A DNA stretch of 64,000 bases from V1-33 sp039795165 (GTDB lineage: Bacteria > Verrucomicrobiota > Verrucomicrobiia > Verrucomicrobiales > V1-33). The notes under the pieces were generated by a model. The model searched no databases. It was given only the letters and a program-made list of their open reading frames with translations, and was not told where the DNA came from. The translations under genes and the position numbers were made by a program. How positions within the stretch are numbered: position 1 is the stretch's first letter; the number at the start of each line of letters is the position of its first letter. Positions 16,617 to 27,400 of this stretch are shown piece after piece. The stretch covers positions 32,231 through 96,230 of the forward strand of contig JBDKER010000017.1 in NCBI GenBank assembly GCA_039795165.1, given 5' to 3'.

Positions 16617-17795
16617 TCACATTTGATCAGCGAGGCCAGCGGGAGCAATCTGATCATCACCGGGCCCCGGCACGAGGGAAGGACGGCCGACAATGAGTGG
16701 ATCGACTGGGCCGATTCTGATGGTATCCTTGCCGGTGTAGGGCAGGCGGTGCAGCAGGTAGCGCATGGCATTGAGCCGGGCGCGCTTCTTGCAGTCCGAC
16801 TTGATGACGGTCCATGGGGCGTCCGAGGTGTCGGTGTGCAGGAACATGGCTTCCTTGGCTCGGGTGTACGCGTCCCATTTGTCGAGCGAGGCCGTGTCGA
16901 TGGGGCTGAGTTTCCATTGCTTGAGGGGATGCGCCTGCCGTTCGCGGAAGCGCCGCCGTTGTTCGTCCTGGCTGACCGAGAACCAGAATTTGACGAGGTG
17001 GGTGCCGCTGCGGACGAGGTGACGTTCCAGTTCCGGTGTCTGGCGCATGAATTCGTCGTATTCCGACTGTGTGCAGAAGCCCATGACGCGTTCGACGCCG
17101 GCGCGATTGTACCATGAACGGTCGAAGAGAACGATTTCTCCGCGGGTTGGCAGGTGTTCGATGTAGCGCTGGAAGTACCACTGACCGCGCTCGGTTTCGG
17201 TCGGCTTGGCGAGGGCCACCACCCGCGCGCCCCGGGGATTGAGGTGTTCCATGAAGCGCTTGATGGCCCCGCCCTTGCCTGCGGCGTCGCGTCCTTCGAA
17301 GAGAATCACGAGCCGCTGACCGGTGTCCTTGACCCACGCCTGCAGCTTGAGGAGTTCCACCTGCAGGCGGTACTTCTGTTCTTCGTAGGACTTGCGCGAA
17401 AGCAGATTGAGATAGGGATAGGCACCGTCGCGCCAGCCCGGGGCCAGTTCCGTGTCGGGATTGCGGCCGCCGGGGGACGGCTCCTTCCGGAACAGCAGCC
17501 GGCGCAGCGCCTTCACTTCGTCCGGCGACGCTCCGGCCATGAGGGCGCGGATCTGATCAAGGGGTTCGCCGGGCGGTTCGCCCGCTGCATGGCGCGCCAG
17601 CAGATGCGCAAGGGTGATGGCCTGCTGCGAGGCGGCTCCGTCTGCGGCATCGCGGATGACAGTCCGGCGGATGCTGTCGGCCCCGGGGGCCGGTGCGGTA
17701 TCGCCGTCGGAAACGCGGCGCGGAGCGGTTTTCTGGCGGGCCGGATTGTTCCGGCGGATGGCTTGATTCAGTTCGCGGGACTTCTTGGCTGGCAT
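16617..17795 (-). CDS. ppk2: Polyphosphate kinase 2 family protein
   Basis: The start at 17795 (MPAKKSRELNQ) gives 392 residues; upstream in-frame codons would add an unlikely hydrophobic leader. After a basic, low-complexity N-terminal 100 residues, the PPK2 core shows the Walker A motif GRDAAGKGGAIKRF (about residue 165), the YFQRYIEHLP segment, the Walker B/lid block DRSWYNRAGVERVMGFC (about residue 222) and KFWFSVSQDEQ. PPK2 enzymes use polyphosphate to phosphorylate nucleotides (or the reverse), linking polyphosphate stores to ATP or GTP. The class (ADP- or AMP-preferring) cannot be assigned by eye. It is divergent from the PVC cytochrome gene at 17994 and convergent with the kinase gene. 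Confidence 0.92.
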   Translation of the reverse strand: MPAKKSRELNQAIRRNNPARQKTAPRRVSDGDTAPAPGADSIRRTVIRDAADGAASQQAITLAHLLARHAAGEPPGEPLDQIRALMAGASPDEVKALRRLLFRKEPSPGGRNPDTELAPGWRDGAYPYLNLLSRKSYEEQKYRLQVELLKLQAWVKDTGQRLVILFEGRDAAGKGGAIKRFMEHLNPRGARVVALAKPTETERGQWYFQRYIEHLPTRGEIVLFDRSWYNRAGVERVMGFCTQSEYDEFMRQTPELERHLVRSGTHLVKFWFSVSQDEQRRRFRERQAHPLKQWKLSPIDTASLDKWDAYTRAKEAMFLHTDTSDAPWTVIKSDCKKRARLNAMRYLLHRLPYTGKDTIRIGPVDPLIVGRPSLVPGPGDDQIAPAGLADQM

Positions 17796-17993
17796 TGCAA
17801 CACAACGGGGCGGCGGGGGGAATACGCCAATATAAGCATACATCAGAATCGGCATTCCGCAAAGCCAGAGCTGCGATTCGTTGAGCCAAAGGAACACACA
17901 GCCAGCTTCCTTTCCTCCGCGCAGATGGGGGAACGCAACGGCTTGCCTTGACGTTCGAAGGGCACCATCGACAGCGAAGGACTGTCCTTCTCC

Positions 17994-20900
17994 ATGCTGA
18001 AACTTGTGCTGCCCGCCATCTTCTGTGCTTCCGCCCTCATGGCCGCGGAACGCCCGTCCCTAGTTCCGCAGCGCTGGAGCGGTGACCTCAATGTCCCGGA
18101 TCCGGTGGCCTGCAGCGTCGATGCACAAGGCCGTGTCTTCGTGACCCGGACCTCCCGCCGCAAGACGGCCGACCTCGATATCCGTCAGTGGAGCGAATGG
18201 ATTCCCGACGACGTCGGCCTCACCAGCGTAGCTGCCAAGAGTGCGTTTCTCCGCGCGAAACTGGCCCCGGGCATGCTGCGGGGACCACGGGGAGACCTGC
18301 GCGACTGGAACGGCGACGGATCCATCGATTGGCAGGACCTTGCCGTGCCCGCGGAACGGATTCTTCTGCTCGAGGACCGCGACGGCAATGGCACCGCCGA
18401 TCACCTTGGCGAATTCGCCGGAGGCTTTGCATCCCATGTCACGGGCATTGCCGCCGGCGTCCTCGCCATCAATGGCAATGTTTATGCCACCATCGCCCCG
18501 GATCTCTGGCTCGTGGCCGACCGCGATGGCGACGGCAAGGCGGAACACCGTGAATCCCTCGTGCACGGCTTCGGCATCCACCTCGCCTATGCCGGACACG
18601 ACATGCACGGCCTGACCCGCGGTCCGGATGGCAGAATCTACTGGACGATCGGTGACAAGGGCGTCCATGTGCAGCGCCGTGAGGACGGTCGCACGTTTTC
18701 CTTCCCCCACGAAGGCTGTGTGCTGCGCTGCGAACCGGATGGCAGCCGCTTCGAAGTCTTCGCGCACGGCCTCCGCAATGTGCAGGAAATCGCCTTCAAT
18801 GAAACCGGCGACCTCTTCGGAGTCGATAACGATGCCGACAAGCCCGGTGAAAAGGAACGGCTCGTCTGGATTCTTCCCGAAAGCGACAGCGGCTGGCGCT
18901 GTTCATGGCAGTACATGAAGGACTGGTGCCCGTGGACCAGCGAGGGTCGCTGGCAGACGCAGCACGCAACCCAGCCGATTTTCCTGACCCCGCCCATCGC
19001 TCTGAGCCACGACGGCCCCAGCGGATTCGCCTGCAATCCCGGCACCGCCCTCGCCCCGGAGTGGAATGGCTGGTTCTTCCTCAATCAGTTCCCCTCGGGT
19101 CACATGAATGCCTTGCGGCTCGTTCAGGAAGGAAGCGCATGGCGCCTCGCCGAAGACGTGCGCGTCAGCAGCGGCATCATGGGCGTCGGCATGAGCTGGG
19201 GACCGGACGGAGCCCTCTATTATACTGACTGGGAAAGCGGGTACGAACTCAACGGAAAAGGAGCCGTCTGGCGCGCCGATGTGACCGCAGCCCAGCGCCA
19301 TCCCCTCCGCGAAGAAGTCAGGAACCTTCTCGCCGCAGGATTCAAGGCCCTCCCGGAACCCCAGCTCGCGGAACTCCTCTCCCATGCCGATCAGCGAATC
19401 CGCTGCGGTGCCCAGTGGGAACTGGCAGACCGCAGCGCGTGGAATGTCCTTCAGTCTGCCGCAGGCCAGGCCGGTCAGCGTCTCGCACAGCTCCACGGCC
19501 TCTGGGGACTTGGCCAGGGCTGGCGGTCCGGCCGCCTCGCTGATTCCCGCATTCTCGCCGATGCCATGGCGGATCCCGATCCGGAAATCCGCGTCGCCGC
19601 CGCAAGGGTCGCGACGGAATCACCTTCCTCTACGAGTACCGACGACGCCCTCGTCCGGCTGCTGGCCGACTCCTCGCCGCGTGTCCGCCTTGCGGCGGCC
19701 CTTGCCTGCGGGCCAAGAAAAATCAAGGCCGCGGTTCCCGCCCTGCTGCGCATGGCCGATCCCGAAATGGAGCCCTTCACCCGCCATGCCATCGTCACGG
19801 GACTCGCGGGCTGCGCCGATCCAGCGGAACTCTCGGCCCTCGCGGCTGATCCTGCTGTCAGCCGCCGGGCAGTTGCGGTCCTTGCCCTCGCCAGACTCCG
19901 CCATGCCGCCACTGCTCAGTTTCTGAACGACTCCAATCCGCGCATCGCAGAAGCGGCCGCCATTGCCATCCACGACGGAGATGGAATTCCGGAAGCCCTG
20001 CCGTCCCTCGCCGATTTCCTCGGCAAAGCACAGGCGTCCGAGCCGGAGTCGGTTCTCCGCCGCGCTCTCGCAGCGCAGCTCCGCAGCGGGACCACCGCCG
20101 CCGCCACGGCGGTCGCCTCCTTCGCACTCAGCCCGGATCACGCCATTCCGATCCGCCGCCTCGCTCTCGATCTGCTGCGCGACTGGACATCGCCCAGTCG
20201 TCTCGACTCCGCCGATGGCATGGCGCGGCAGCTTCCCGAACGGAATGCCGAAGCCGCCCGGACGGCGCTGCAGCCCTTCGTTCCAGGACTCCTCGCATTG
20301 GAACAACCCGTCCTGCAGGCCGCGGCCCTCGATGTTGCCCTCGCACACCAGCTTCCTTTCCCTGCGGAACGCCTGACCACACCACTGGCGGACGCGGCCC
20401 TCGCTCCCGCAACCCGGCAAGCCGCCATCCGTCTCCTCGCCGCACGCCATGGATCATCGCCCGGCGTCGGTGATGCCATCACCACCGCCATCCGCGACAA
20501 GGACAACGGGGTGGCCATCACTGCACTCGAATCCTTCCGCCAGATCGACCCCGCAGCCACTCCAGCCGAATGCGAGCGCATCCTGCGGGAACGCTCCGCA
20601 ATCCGGCTCCAGCAGGCCGCCTGCCGCACTCTCGGTGAACTGAAAACGCCGGAAGCGGCCCGCGTCCTCGGGGCCCGCATGAGCGAGCCGTCTGTGCCCG
20701 CCGCCCTCCTCCTCGATTTCCGTGAAGCCGCCGCTTCCTACCCTGAACTTGCACCCGTTCTCCAGAAGCTCACTGCAGTGCCCGACGATGCTCCCATCGC
20801 GGTCGCATGGCGCGATTGCCTCGAAGGCGGCGACCCCACCGCCGGACGGCGGATCTGCCTGACCGATGTCTCCGCCGGTTGCGTGGCCTGCCACCGCTTC

Positions 20901-21260
20901 GATGCCAATCCCGGCAGCGGCATCGGCCCAGCCCTCCACGAAATCGGATCGCTGCGCGACCGAGCTTCCCTGCTCGAATCCCTCCTCAATCCGAGTGCCA
21001 CCGTCGCCGATGGCTTCGGAATCGTCACCGCCACCCTCACCGACGGATCCGTGGTGGCCGGTACCCTCGCCGCTTCCTCGGAAACGAATGTCACCATTCG
21101 CCTTCCGGAAGGTGAAATCCGCCGCATCGAGCGTTCCCAGATCAGGGAAATGCCCCCGCCCGTCTCCGGCATGCCCCCCATGGAGGCGATCCTCTCCCGC
21201 CGCGAACTCCGCGACATCGTCGCCTACCTCAGTTCCCTCAAATCCAAACCAAAACGGTAA
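17994..21260 (+). CDS. PVC-type membrane-bound dehydrogenase-like protein with HEAT repeats and a c-type heme
   Basis: The 1088-residue exported protein (signal MLKLVLPAIFCASALMAAE) has three parts. Residues 20-430 form a sorbosone/glucose-dehydrogenase-like beta-propeller (GRVFVTRTS, DRDGDGKAEH, GLTRGPDGRIYWTIGDKG, FGVDNDADKPGE). Residues 440-930 are HEAT-like repeats (PDPEIRVAAARVA, SPRVRLAAALACG). A c-type heme domain near residue 962 carries CVACH, followed by the GIGPALHEIG-like loop. This layout is a hallmark of Planctomycetes and Verrucomicrobia, which encode many copies. The role is presumed to be periplasmic oxidation of sugars or alcohols with electron transfer to the heme, but no substrate is proven for the family. 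A second copy lies at 31430. Confidence 0.85.
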   Translation: MLKLVLPAIFCASALMAAERPSLVPQRWSGDLNVPDPVACSVDAQGRVFVTRTSRRKTADLDIRQWSEWIPDDVGLTSVAAKSAFLRAKLAPGMLRGPRGDLRDWNGDGSIDWQDLAVPAERILLLEDRDGNGTADHLGEFAGGFASHVTGIAAGVLAINGNVYATIAPDLWLVADRDGDGKAEHRESLVHGFGIHLAYAGHDMHGLTRGPDGRIYWTIGDKGVHVQRREDGRTFSFPHEGCVLRCEPDGSRFEVFAHGLRNVQEIAFNETGDLFGVDNDADKPGEKERLVWILPESDSGWRCSWQYMKDWCPWTSEGRWQTQHATQPIFLTPPIALSHDGPSGFACNPGTALAPEWNGWFFLNQFPSGHMNALRLVQEGSAWRLAEDVRVSSGIMGVGMSWGPDGALYYTDWESGYELNGKGAVWRADVTAAQRHPLREEVRNLLAAGFKALPEPQLAELLSHADQRIRCGAQWELADRSAWNVLQSAAGQAGQRLAQLHGLWGLGQGWRSGRLADSRILADAMADPDPEIRVAAARVATESPSSTSTDDALVRLLADSSPRVRLAAALACGPRKIKAAVPALLRMADPEMEPFTRHAIVTGLAGCADPAELSALAADPAVSRRAVAVLALARLRHAATAQFLNDSNPRIAEAAAIAIHDGDGIPEALPSLADFLGKAQASEPESVLRRALAAQLRSGTTAAATAVASFALSPDHAIPIRRLALDLLRDWTSPSRLDSADGMARQLPERNAEAARTALQPFVPGLLALEQPVLQAAALDVALAHQLPFPAERLTTPLADAALAPATRQAAIRLLAARHGSSPGVGDAITTAIRDKDNGVAITALESFRQIDPAATPAECERILRERSAIRLQQAACRTLGELKTPEAARVLGARMSEPSVPAALLLDFREAAASYPELAPVLQKLTAVPDDAPIAVAWRDCLEGGDPTAGRRICLTDVSAGCVACHRFDANPGSGIGPALHEIGSLRDRASLLESLLNPSATVADGFGIVTATLTDGSVVAGTLAASSETNVTIRLPEGEIRRIERSQIREMPPPVSGMPPMEAILSRRELRDIVAYLSSLKSKPKR

Positions 21261-21487
21261 GGACGTTCCAACTGTCTTCCGGGAATCCACGCACCGGAAG
21301 AATTATCGCCCGGTCGTGCAGGGATGTGCATTAAACCCTGCTGAATCGACGCTTTCCTTGGCATCGACCAGGGAATTCCCTTAGGCGCAATAGGGAGGTG
21401 CGTACCTTGCGCCCCCGCTACCCCGGTCTACATTCGTGACAGATCCGTCAGGATCCCTTTGCCCCTGACAACCCCTTTTGTTCTGCC
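21261..21487. other. Intergenic region with a weak hairpin
   Basis: A 7-base-pair inverted repeat CTTCCGG/CCGGAAG (21276-21282 and 21294-21300) lies 15 bases after the stop codon but has no T-run. The rest probably contains the promoter of the giant gene at 21488, but I cannot name a convincing -10/-35 pair. Confidence 0.3.
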
Positions 21488-24400
21488 ATGCCCATGATCC
21501 CTGGTCTGCGCACCGTTCCGCGGTTCGCTCTCTGCTGTTTCCTCCCCGCCGCCCTCTACGGGGCCCCGGTCGCGGTAAACGACAGCTACACCCTCAACGA
21601 GGATACCGTGCTCAATACAGCATCGGCTTCTCTCATCTCCGCGGATTTCGAACCTGCCGCCAATGTGGTCGCGGGCGACTGGGCCTACCTCGACCGCATC
21701 CGGAATAATCAGAACGGTCAGACGTCGGATACCTATCCGACAGATGGAGCCGGGCGCGACTGGCGCTCACTCGGATTCGATCCGGCAACATCGACGGTCT
21801 CCCCATGGGGAACCTCGCCCATGCCCATCCAGGCGGGCGGCATCGGTGCTTTCCCGAATGCCCCCAATATCCTTCAGGGTCTCAACACCAGCGGCGGACC
21901 GTACAACGTCACCACTTACCTCTTCCGGAAAACCTTCAACCTGACCGCCGCCCAGGCCGCCGTCACTTCATGGCAACTCCGGCACGTTGTCGACGATGGC
22001 ATGATCGTCTACCTGAACGGTCAGCAGATCCATCAGGTGCGCATGGCTCCCGATCAGATCTTTCCAACCGGGCCCGTCACGACCAATACCTCGGTCAACA
22101 ACAGCATTGCCGACGAATCCGTCTACACCAGCGATGCCATCACGATCCCGGCGGGACTGCTCGTGCCGGGCAACAATGTCCTCGCCATCGAACTCCATCA
22201 GGCGGGCGGCAGCAGCTACACCAGCTCAGACGTGGGACTCGATGTGCAGTTCAGTCCCGGTGGAGACATTACCCAGGGATTCGTCTATGCCGATGACACC
22301 TTCGGCACCAACCGGCCGAACAATGCTTCCGGTGCCGCCGTCGCCACTGGAGGGAATCCCGGGGGGATGCTGACTGTCGAGACCGGCCGGGTCAACAATT
22401 CGTCGGGCTTCTCGGGTGGCTGGAGACGCACCTTCGATCTCGGAGCCCCGGCCACCGTCCGCATCGCTTTCGACTGGCGCATCGGAACACGCGGCGGTCT
22501 GGAGCCAGACGAATTCTCCGCCTTCGCCATGAGCCTGAACGGCACGAGATACGGCGACATCAACGTGACCCAGGGCCGATTCATCGGTCAGCTCTTCGGA
22601 ACCGGGAACGGGGACGGCGACCTGAACACCCAGTGGGCCCGGCAAACCTATGATGTCAACCTCCCGGCTGGCTCGCACACTCTCATACTCGGCGGCTACA
22701 CCAACAAAACCACCGTCAATTCGGAATGGGGCGTCGCCTTCATTGACAATGTCAGCATCACGACCCTTTCCAGCGGCACCGGAATTCTCGCGAATGACAC
22801 CGGCAACCCGGTGCGCGCGGAACTGGTGAGCGGTCCCTCCCTGGGATCCCTCGTCCTCGACCCGAGCGGCAACTTCTCCTATAGCCCGCCCGCCAATTAC
22901 TTCGGTACGCAGTCGTTCACGTACCGCGCCTTTGATGCCACGGATCCGGCTCCGTCGAACACGGCGACCGTCGAACTCATCGTCAGCCCGGTCAACGATG
23001 CTCCCATCGCCGCCCCGGACAACTACACCACCAATCAGCAGCAGACCCTCAATGTGAGCGCCGCGGATGGCGTGCTCCGCAACGATACCGACGTCGACAA
23101 TGACCGCTCGGAACTCGTGGCCCAGCTTGTCACCAATGTGACTGCTCAGCAGGGCACCCTCGTGCTGCGCCCGGATGGCTCATTCACTTTCACACCCGCT
23201 TCCGCCTTCGCTGGACAGGCCAGCTTCATCTACCGCTGCAGCGACGGTTCGGCCACTTCGCAGGACGTCACTGTCCGCATCGATGTGGTTGGTCTCGGCT
23301 CCCCGCCCACCGCCGTCAACGATGTCTACAGCACCCCTCGCAATACCCCGCTGACCGTCACCGCCCTAACCACTGGTACGGTTACCGACGATGTGGTCCC
23401 CTACGGATCCAGTACCGTCTCCAGCATCTGGAAGTACCTCGATAACGGATCGGATCAGGGAACGGCATGGCGCGCCCCGGAATTCGACGACGCCACATGG
23501 AAATCAGGTGGCGCGGAACTCGGCTACGGCAACGGCGACGAAGTCACCGTCGTGGAGGATAACCCCACGCCCGGCTACCAGAGCAACGAGAGCAACCGCT
23601 TCGCCACCACTTACTTCCGCCGGACATTCGCGATCAATGAACTGTACAACGTGACAGCCGCGGAGGTCTCCCTCGTCTACGACGACGGTGGTATCGTCTT
23701 CCTCAACGGCAGCGAACTGGGCCGCACGCCGACCATGCCCGCGGCCGCCGATAACCCGAATCCCGCTTTCGATTTCTACTGCTCGAATTCGTCAAACAAC
23801 GCGACATCGAACTTCACGGTTCCCCTCGCATCCCTGCGAGCAGGTGAGAACACCTTCGCCACGGAAATCCATCAGAACCTGCCCACCAGTTCCGACATCA
23901 GCTTCAATCTGCGGCTCCGGCTTACCCGTTCGGTGGCCGCCAGCCTGCTCGCCAATGATACGGATCCCGACGCCGGTTCCGTGCTCCGCATCCTCTCGCA
24001 CACCAATCCCGCTAATGGCAGCATCAGCATCAATCCCGACGGAACCTTCACCTACACCCCCAATAATGGATTCCTCGGCACGGATACCTTCACCTACATT
24101 GCTCAGGATAACAGAGGCCTGAATTCCGGAACGGCTACCGTCGCCATCAACGTAGTTCCCGGGCCCAATGTGCGGCCCCGCGCGGTCGCTGATACCTACA
24201 CCGCCACGGAAGACATCGCACTCGACGTGCCCGCCGCCACCGGCGTGCTGGCCAACGATTCAGATGCGGACGGCGACCTCTTCACCGCTGTCCTCGTGAC
24301 CGGACCAGTCAGCGGAAACCTGACACTCCGTCCAGATGGGTCGTTCCGCTACGTCCCGAACCCGGACTTCGCCGGAACAGATGTCTTCACCTATTCGGCA

Positions 24401-27400
24401 AGGGACGACGGGGGCCAGTCCACGGCCGTGTCCGTCACCATCACGGTCAACAATGTCAATGATGCCCCCGTGGCCGTCGCGGATGCCTTCGCGGGCGATC
24501 CGGGCACGCGGCTCGATGTTTCCGCCCCCGGGATTCTCGCCAATGACACGGACGCAGATGCCGGCACCATCCTAACGGCCGTGCTCGTCTCCCCGCCGGA
24601 TGCCGGGACGCTCACGCTCAACACGGACGGATCGTTCTCCTTTGTGCCTCCCGGAGCCTTCACTGGAAACATCACGTTCCAGTACCGCGCCAGCGATGGT
24701 CTCAGCGAGTCGGAAACGGCGACCGTGACGCTTCGCTTCAACGGCCGCCCGGTCCCGAATCCGGACAGCTACGAGGGCACGGAAGATACCGCGCTTTCCA
24801 TCAGTGCTCCCGGGGTCCTCGCCAATGACACAGATCCCGACAACGATCCGCTGACGGCTTCGCTGGTCACCCCGCCATCGAAGGGAACCCTCGCCCTCCA
24901 GGCCAACGGTTCTTTCCTCTACACTCCCAGAGCCGACAGCAATGGAGTCGATTCGTTCACATACCGCGCCAACGACGGTCTGCGCGATTCGGCATCCACT
25001 ACTACCGTCATCCTCACCATCGCTCCGGTAAACGATGCGCCGGTCGCCTCGAACGATAGCTTCGGCACTGGACTCGATACCTTCCTCGCGATCTCAGGCG
25101 CCGATGGCGTCCTCCGCAATGATACCGATGTCGATGGCCAGACGCTTACCGCCATCATCGTAGACACGACCGCCAACGGTACCCTCACCCTCGCTCCCGA
25201 CGGAAGCTTCACCTACCAGCCGAATCCCGGCTTCTCGGGCATCGACCGCTTCACGTACCGCGCCAGCGACGGCGAACTGACATCTGCCATCGCCACCGCC
25301 ACGATTTCCGTCGGCATCGATCTGGCCAAGGTCGTCATCAATGAAATCATGTACAGCCCGGCCACGCTGAACCCAGCCGAGGAATTCCTCGAAATCTTCA
25401 ATGGCAACCCCGGTGGACTCGACGTCTCCGGCTGGAAGATCGATGCCGGCATCAGCTTCACGATTCCCGACGGCACGGTCATTCCGGGATCCGGATTCCT
25501 TGTCATTGCAGCCAATGCCACCGCCTTCTCGGCAGCCTACGGAAGCGTTCCCCTCCTGCGCGGTGGATGGACCGGCGAACTGAGCAATGGCGGCGAACGC
25601 GTCCGGTTCGTGACGGCCTCGGGTGCTCTTGTCAGCGAAGTTACCTACGCAGACGAAGGAGACTGGGCAGAACGCCGCGAGGAAACGCTCAGCAGCGAAA
25701 CAGGATGGAACTGGTTCGCCCGGCACGACGGAGGAGGATCGTCCCTCGAACTCATCAATCCCGCCGTCTCCAACGAAGTGGGAGCCAACTGGGCTGCTTC
25801 TCAGAGCGGTCCCACACCCGGTCAGCCCAACAGCGTGCGCTCGGCGGCCACCGCTCCGCTCATCGACAAGGTCATTCACAGCCCGGCCATCCCGTCGTCT
25901 ACCCAGCCCGTGACGGTGACGGCCCGCGTCCGGGACGACGCTCTCGACCCGCTCCAGGTTTCCCTGTTCTGGCGGGTTTCCACGGCGGCACCAGGTGCCT
26001 TCGCCCAGCTTGCCATGTCCGATCAGGGAACGGCTGGCGATGGCGATGCGGGGGACGGTGTCTTTGGAGCGGTCATTCCTCCCCAGGCGGTGGGTAGTTC
26101 CGTTGAGTTCTACGTGGCCGCCACTGATGGCGCCGGGCTAGGTCGCACGTGGCCCCCGCCCGGCCGCAATCTCGGTGGCACGCTCGTGCAGGCAGCCAAT
26201 GCCTTCTACCGCGTCGATGAGGAAGTCTGGAACAGCAACTACCCTATCTACCGGCTCGCCGGTGCGACTGCCGATACCGACCTCTTCATGTCCGGCGACT
26301 GGAACCGGAACAGCGACGCTCAGATCAATGTCACCCTCATCACTAGACAGGGCAGCGACATCGAAATCCGCTACCGCTGCGGCCTCCGGGTCCGCGGAGC
26401 CGGCTCGCGCGGCAATTCCGTCAACAACTGGAGACTCAATATCCCCAAGGACAATGACTGGAACGGCGACACGGAAATGAACCTCAACGTCTGGCACCCG
26501 CACCTCGGGCATCTCGCCAGCACCCTCATGGACGCCGCCGGACTCATTCACGAGCGCTCGTGGCCAGTCCAGGTCCGCCTCAATGGCACCAACCGCGCCA
26601 GCAACAACCAGCAGCATAGCTTCGGCTACTTCATTCACCTGCAGCCAGCCGGCGGCGAATACCTCAACTACCGCCGCCCGCTCGACGACGATGGCAACCT
26701 CTACAAGAAGGTCCGCCCGCACCAGAATTTTACGGTCCGCGAAAGCTCGCCCGGCGTCCCCAATGCCAATGGCTACATCAGCGACGGCTGGATCAAGCAG
26801 TCGAATGAAGGCCTCAACGACTGGACCGATCTGAATACCCTCATGCGGACTTTCGCAGGTTCCACCGCTCCCACCGTTCCCCAGATGGAGGCAGTCGTGA
26901 ACCTCGAATACTGGCTCCGCTGGTGCGCGTTCCAAGCCATCGTCAATCACAACGAGACCAACCTCTCGAATGGCAGCAACGATGACTACGGACTTTACCG
27001 CGGGATCGTCGATCCACGCTTCATCCCGCTGGCTCACGATTTCGATACTGTCTGGGGCCTCGGCGGCAACACGAGTTCACTCGATCCCACCAATCCCACC
27101 GCCACGGTCTACCAGGTGACAGGGAATTTCAGCACGAGCGGTGAGCGGATTCCGGCACTCGCTCCCATGTTCACAAATCCGGAAGCGAATCAGCGCTACA
27201 AGGCACAGTTGGTTGACTTGCTGAACACAGTCTTCCTGCCCGCCCGCTTCAATGCGGCTGTGGAGAATGCCCTCGGCAACTGGGGAGGTCCCGCCGGTGG
27301 CATCAGCGCGTCTGCCCGCGATGCCATCCGCACGTTCAATCAGTCTCGCCGCGATCACATTCTCCGCACGGTGCTTGGCTACGGCTCCAGCTACGATCCG

